DNA from: CAZMMV01 sp964567475
GTDB taxonomy: Bacteria; Bacillota; Clostridia; Tissierellales; Tissierellaceae
Length of the DNA stretch: 8,780 nt
NCBI GenBank assembly: GCA_964567475.1
Contig: CAZMMV010000071.1
Coordinates: 1-8,780, forward strand
Reading direction: 5' to 3'
Each line of letters opens with the position of its first letter. Position 1 is the first letter of the stretch. Below are positions 6,041-8,780 of this stretch, one piece after another. Below the pieces are notes generated by a model, which did not search any database, had not been told where the DNA came from, and saw only the letters and a program-made list of their open reading frames with translations. The translations under genes were made by a program, and so were the position numbers.

Positions 6041-6391
6041 ATGAAAAATAAAAGGTATGTAATATTAAGTATTATTATATTCATTATAGTTGGATATTTA
6101 CTATATTATTTTCCCATTCAAAAGTATTTTGCAGAAAAAACTTTAAAAGAGTATATGTCTGTTCAAGGAACTACTAATGTAATTATAGATTCTAAACGAA
6201 TATATAAGGATTATACAATGGGTGGATATGTTATAGATATAATATATCAAGATGACCCAAACTACACATATAATTATACATATATACTTTTAAAAGGACT
6301 GAAAGGTAGGATGGTGTGTACAATCTTTGATAAAAGCAATGTCGATGTAGATATAACTAACAAAAAAGTTAAATATCCATCTATTGATTAA
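6041..6391 (+). CDS. Small membrane-anchored protein, DUF3139-like
   Basis: 116 residues with one N-terminal hydrophobic helix (about residues 6-24, preceded by Lys/Arg), and no obvious cleavage site, so it is probably anchored in the membrane with a soluble domain outside. The soluble part contains EYMSVQGTTNVIIDSKRIYKDYTMGGY and the Tyr-rich IIYQDDPNYTYNYTYI, resembling the DUF3139 family of short Firmicute proteins by size, topology and the D(D/E)PN-Y-Y pattern. The function of that family is unknown and none is proposed. A very strong AAAGGAGG site (6026-6033) precedes the ATG, suggesting good expression. It is flanked by a divergent patatin operon and its own terminator, so it is a single-gene unit. 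Family assignment rests on memory of pattern, not on a search. Confidence 0.7.
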   Translation: MKNKRYVILSIIIFIIVGYLLYYFPIQKYFAEKTLKEYMSVQGTTNVIIDSKRIYKDYTMGGYVIDIIYQDDPNYTYNYTYILLKGLKGRMVCTIFDKSNVDVDITNKKVKYPSID

Positions 6392-6442
6392 TAAAAATTG
6401 ATCAACATCCTTATATTAATGTTCAGTAAACAATTATAAAAT

Positions 6443-6475
6443 GGGCTTACAAATTTGTAAGCCCCCTTTTATTTT
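6443..6475 (+). terminator. Intrinsic terminator after the DUF3139-like gene
   Basis: GGGCTTAC (6443-6450) pairs exactly with GTAAGCCC (6457-6464); the loop AAATTT is itself complementary. It is followed by CCTTTTATTTT, a classic T-rich tail. Read on the minus strand the hairpin is followed by ATTTTATAATT, so it may also end the convergent dCMP deaminase transcript. The 6392-6442 and 6476-6554 stretches hold no gene that I can see; a weak 7-bp hairpin (6484-6490 with 6497-6503) is the only other structure. Confidence 0.85.
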
Positions 6476-6554
6476 ACATCTTATATCAAATTAACTTTTG
6501 ATAATAAACAATCTTTTCTTTTGACCATTGCAACTCCTAGCTAATAAATATACA

Positions 6555-7049
6555 TTAGATTTCATCAGTGTTAAAAGAAATTTCCATTTTATCTATAGTT
6601 GGTTTCAGTTTCGTTAACTTAACGCCTGCTGAGACTAACATCCTTTTGGATGCTTTAACTATAGGCGTATCGGCATATTTATCACTAAGGTAAACTATTT
6701 CTTTTATTCCAGATTGTATGATAGCTTTAGCGCATTCATTGCATGGAAATAATGCAACAAAAATCCTTGCTCCTTCCAGAGATACACCTCTGTTATTAAG
6801 TATTGCATTAAGTTCTGCATGAACCACATAAGGATACTTTGTTTCAAGAAAATCTCCTTCTCTATCCCAAGGGTACTCATCATCAGAACAACCAAAAGCC
6901 AATCCATTATAGCCTACTGAAAGCACCCTGTTATTTGGACTTACAATACATGCACCAACTTGTGTTCCAGGATCCTTACTTCTTTTTGCGGACAACAAGG
7001 CAAGTCCCATAAAATATTCATCCCATGAAATATAATCCTGCTTTTTCAA
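6555..7049 (-). CDS. dCMP deaminase / ComE operon protein 2-like cytidine deaminase family protein
   Basis: 164-residue zinc-dependent deaminase of the cytidine/deoxycytidylate deaminase family, predicted to convert dCMP to dUMP and so feed dTMP synthesis in the cytoplasm. Visible motifs: DPGTQVGACIVSPNNRVLSVGYNG (26-49), the zinc and proton-shuttle site HAELNAILN (His77, Glu79), and PCNECAK (Cys103, Cys106). The insertion with DREGDFLETKYPYVVHAE is typical of the dCMP deaminase branch and not of tRNA or free cytidine deaminases. Translation begins at TTG (7047-7049), as argued at the ribosome binding site entry. It lies 68 bp downstream of rnhA on the same strand; it could share that transcript or use a weak promoter in the gap (TTGATA and AT-rich sequence, not convincing). 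The C-terminus is slightly extended and unremarkable. Confidence 0.88.
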   Translation of the reverse strand: MKKQDYISWDEYFMGLALLSAKRSKDPGTQVGACIVSPNNRVLSVGYNGLAFGCSDDEYPWDREGDFLETKYPYVVHAELNAILNNRGVSLEGARIFVALFPCNECAKAIIQSGIKEIVYLSDKYADTPIVKASKRMLVSAGVKLTKLKPTIDKMEISFNTDEI

Positions 7050-7054
7050 GACAT

Positions 7055-7063
7055 CCCCTCCCC
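7055..7063 (-). promoter_or_regulatory. Ribosome binding site selecting a TTG start
   Basis: GGGGAGGGG on the minus strand. Its GGAGG core is 7 bases from the TTG at 7047-7049, an ideal distance. An ATG at 7052-7054 is only 2 bases from the core and opens just ATG-TCT-TGA, which cannot encode the protein. The first in-frame start compatible with the conserved N-terminus is therefore TTG. Confidence 0.8.
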
Positions 7064-7117
7064 ATATATTTATATTGTTAAAATAGTTATCAAGTTTAAT
7101 AAATGATTATGAACTTA

Positions 7118-7786
7118 TTATTTAATAATGGCTTCTTTTGCTAGTTTATCAGCTTCTTCATTATATTCTACTCCTGAATGAGCCTTTACTTTTATAAATC
7201 TTACATCTACTTTATCTTTTATACTATCATAAAATCTTTTATAAAATTTAGTACCTTCCTTATTAGTTTTCCAACTTCCAATTGCCCAATGTTCTATTCC
7301 TGTATAATCAAAATGTAAATATAATATATCTTTCTTTTCTTTCAATGCTATCTCCATTGCAACCATAGCAGCTTTTAATTCACCTGATACATTTCTCATT
7401 TCTGCTAGATCACTATTATCTTCTCTACCACTGTAAGTTTTTTTGCCATTAGTTGTAATAAAAACAACGCCGTAACTGTAAGTCTTAGTTGATAAATCAA
7501 AACTTCCATCTACATACGAAATAGCTTCATTTTCTTTTATATTGTTTTCCTCTATAGAATTTATATTAGTTTCTTCTTTGTCAAAAGCTTCTTTTGAATC
7601 TTTTAATTCATTTATATTATAAATATTTATTTCATTTGGATTGGTAAATTTAAATGCTTCTTCATATGTGGAAAATTTCTTAAAAACTGCACCAGAATAT
7701 CCTCTAACTTGTTTTTCACATTCTGCCCAAGTTTTATATACCCCAGGCACTTTTCCTTCTCTCACTGCATAATAAAATTTTGCCAT
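7118..7786 (-). CDS. rnhA: Ribonuclease HI with N-terminal hybrid-binding domain
   Basis: 222-residue enzyme that cuts the RNA strand of RNA:DNA hybrids (R-loops, Okazaki primers). Domain order: an N-terminal Cauli_VI/hybrid-binding domain (about 1-50, KFYYAVREGKVPGVYKTWAEC... VRGYSGAVFKKFSTYEEA); an acidic Asn/Glu-rich linker (about 50-86); and the catalytic RNase H domain (about 87-222). The four catalytic acids are visible: Asp93 in YVDGS, Glu136 in SGELKA, Asp160 in HFDY and Asp213 in NEEADKLA, with His203 in KAHSG. The length and layout match Clostridial and eukaryotic-type RNase H1. The ATG at 7784-7786 is preceded by AAGAGGTG (7792-7799). Transcribed leftward from a clear extended -10 promoter and followed by the dCMP deaminase gene. 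Confidence 0.94.
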   Translation of the reverse strand: MAKFYYAVREGKVPGVYKTWAECEKQVRGYSGAVFKKFSTYEEAFKFTNPNEINIYNINELKDSKEAFDKEETNINSIEENNIKENEAISYVDGSFDLSTKTYSYGVVFITTNGKKTYSGREDNSDLAEMRNVSGELKAAMVAMEIALKEKKDILYLHFDYTGIEHWAIGSWKTNKEGTKFYKRFYDSIKDKVDVRFIKVKAHSGVEYNEEADKLAKEAIIK

Positions 7787-7823
7787 TTATTCACCTCTTA
7801 ATTTAATCTATTTAATTATAATA

Positions 7824-7854
7824 ATTATAGCATATAATTTCTTATTTTTAGCAA
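7824..7854 (-). promoter_or_regulatory. rnhA promoter with extended -10
   Basis: On the minus strand TGCTATAAT (7824-7832) is a perfect extended -10 element. TTGCTA (7849-7854) lies 19 bases upstream as a poor or unused -35. Transcription would start near 7817, giving a leader of about 30 bases before the rnhA ATG. Confidence 0.6.
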
Positions 7855-7877
7855 ATCATTACGATTAGTGATATAAT
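7848..7877 (+). promoter_or_regulatory. Arginase promoter with extended -10
   Basis: TGATATAAT (7869-7877) is a perfect extended -10 element on the plus strand. TTAGCA (7848-7853) is a plausible -35 at 18-base spacing. It overlaps the -35 position of the divergent rnhA promoter, so polymerase can probably occupy only one at a time. The start would be near 7884, with a leader of about 30 bases. No ArgR-type palindrome is obvious. Confidence 0.6.
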
Positions 7878-7914
7878 AAATTTTAACTAATAGATACTAG
7901 GGAGGTTTTTATTT

Positions 7915-8780
7915 ATGGATATTAATTTAATTGGTGTGCCGCTTACTTATGGTTGTGACAGAGATGGTGTACAATTAGGTCCTAAAAAACTTAGGGAAAA
8001 CGGAATACTTGAGATTATAAAAAATCATGATCACAGTGTTTATGATATGGGTGATATATTTATTCCTTTTATAGCTGAAGAAAACAAGTATAAGGATCAT
8101 CCTAATATGAAATTTTTAAATACTATAGCCAATGTAAATACTAATCTAGCAAACAATGTTTATTCTTCATTAAAAACTAATAGATTTCCATTTGTAATAG
8201 GTGGAGACCACTCTGTGGCTATGGGTAGTATAGCCGGGGCTAGTAAGTTTTTCAAAAAAATGGCTGTTATATGGATAGATGCTCATGGGGATATAAACAC
8301 TGATAATTCTTCACCATCTGGTAATGTTCATGGAATGCCCCTATCCGCTTCAATGAATGAAGGCCATAATACTTTAGCAAATATTTACTTTGATGGACAA
8401 AAAATAAATGCAGAAGATGTATATATACTTGGTGCTAGAGATGTTGATCCTGGAGAATTTGAACTTGCGGAGAAATTACAAATTTCACTTTATACTATGG
8501 ATATTATAAAAGAAAAAGGATTAGATGCTGTTATACAAGAGGTTATCTCTAGTATTAAATCTTCTGATATAGATGGCGTACACTTAAGTTTTGATATAGA
8601 TGCATTGGATTCCAGCCTTGTCCCTGGAACTGGGACCCCTGTAATAGATGGTTTTAGTATGAATGAGGGAAAATCTTTGTTTACTGCTTTCTTAGGAGAA
8701 AATTTTATTACCTCTATGGACTTTGTAGAATTAAATCCAAAACTTGATAATGAAAATGAAATAACTATTAAAAATTGTCT
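7915..8780 (+). CDS. rocF: Arginase (3' end beyond the window)
   Basis: Manganese-dependent ureohydrolase that splits arginine into ornithine and urea. The 288 codons in the window contain no stop; B. subtilis arginase is about 296 residues, so only a few C-terminal residues are missing. My translation shows all metal and substrate motifs: PLTYGCDRDGVQLGPKKLR near the N-terminus, GGDHSVAMGS, WIDAHGDINT, the arginase-specific loop SPSGNVHGMPLS (which separates it from agmatinase), LGARDVDPGE, and SFDIDALDSSLVPGTGTPV, then SMDFVELNP close to the cut. The ATG at 7915-7917 has AGGGAGG (7899-7905), 9 bases upstream. It is divergent from rnhA with overlapping promoters. Downstream genes, which would show whether it sits in an arginine catabolic operon, are outside the window. 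Confidence 0.94.
   Translation, partial: MDINLIGVPLTYGCDRDGVQLGPKKLRENGILEIIKNHDHSVYDMGDIFIPFIAEENKYKDHPNMKFLNTIANVNTNLANNVYSSLKTNRFPFVIGGDHSVAMGSIAGASKFFKKMAVIWIDAHGDINTDNSSPSGNVHGMPLSASMNEGHNTLANIYFDGQKINAEDVYILGARDVDPGEFELAEKLQISLYTMDIIKEKGLDAVIQEVISSIKSSDIDGVHLSFDIDALDSSLVPGTGTPVIDGFSMNEGKSLFTAFLGENFITSMDFVELNPKLDNENEITIKNC

Noticed and set aside
7050..7117. Imperfect dyad TTGATAA...TTAACAA between rnhA and the deaminase gene as an operator or promoter
   Set aside because: One mismatch in short AT-rich arms, with no well-spaced -10; too weak to list as a feature.
3910..7786. A novel defence system built from patatin, NUDIX and deaminase genes (all of which occur in some anti-phage operons)
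   Set aside because: The genes are in separate transcription units, each fits a housekeeping family over its full length, and no sensor, cyclase, effector fusion or mobile context is present.

Overview
The window is a stretch of low-GC (roughly 30 percent by eye) Gram-positive chromosome. Strong AGGAGG-type ribosome binding sites, intrinsic hairpin terminators, an AT-biased codon choice and the gene types (secreted CAP-domain protein, DUF3139-like membrane protein, RNase HI with an N-terminal hybrid-binding domain, B. subtilis-like arginase) point to the Firmicutes, most likely Clostridia. The species cannot be named from this sequence alone.

Layout, left to right. (1) 1-2891, minus strand: glycerol kinase (glpK), then a perfect 45-bp palindrome, then guanine deaminase (C-terminus off the left edge). 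glpK carries 100 Ns, but the 55 bases on each side of the Ns are identical. Removing the Ns and one copy restores an uninterrupted 498-residue GlpK, so the gap is an unresolved contig overlap and not a broken gene. (2) 2892-3098: divergent regulatory region, with an AT-rich dyad near glpK and a perfect WalR-type box (TGTAAC-N5-TGTAAC) upstream of the plus-strand gene for a secreted CAP/SCP protein. (3) 3858-3905: a bidirectional terminator between the convergent CAP and NUDIX genes. (4) 3910-5782, minus: patatin-like phospholipase followed by a CoA-pyrophosphatase-type NUDIX hydrolase, a likely two-gene operon. Its leader contains a decayed fragment of a CapA/PGA_cap family gene. (5) 6041-6391, plus: small membrane-anchored DUF3139-like protein with its own terminator. 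(6) 6555-7786, minus: RNase HI, then dCMP/cytidine deaminase family protein (TTG start). (7) 7915-8780, plus: arginase, truncated by the right edge, divergent from rnhA with overlapping extended -10 promoters.

Functionally this is mostly housekeeping and catabolic sequence: glycerol entry into metabolism, purine and pyrimidine salvage, RNA:DNA hybrid removal, arginine breakdown and cell-surface maintenance. I see no CRISPR array, phage module, transposase, RNA gene or obvious defence system. I do not see a convincing undescribed multi-gene system. The points most worth a second look are the false gap in glpK, the WalR-type box on the CAP gene, the capA remnant and the long palindrome between glpK and guaD.
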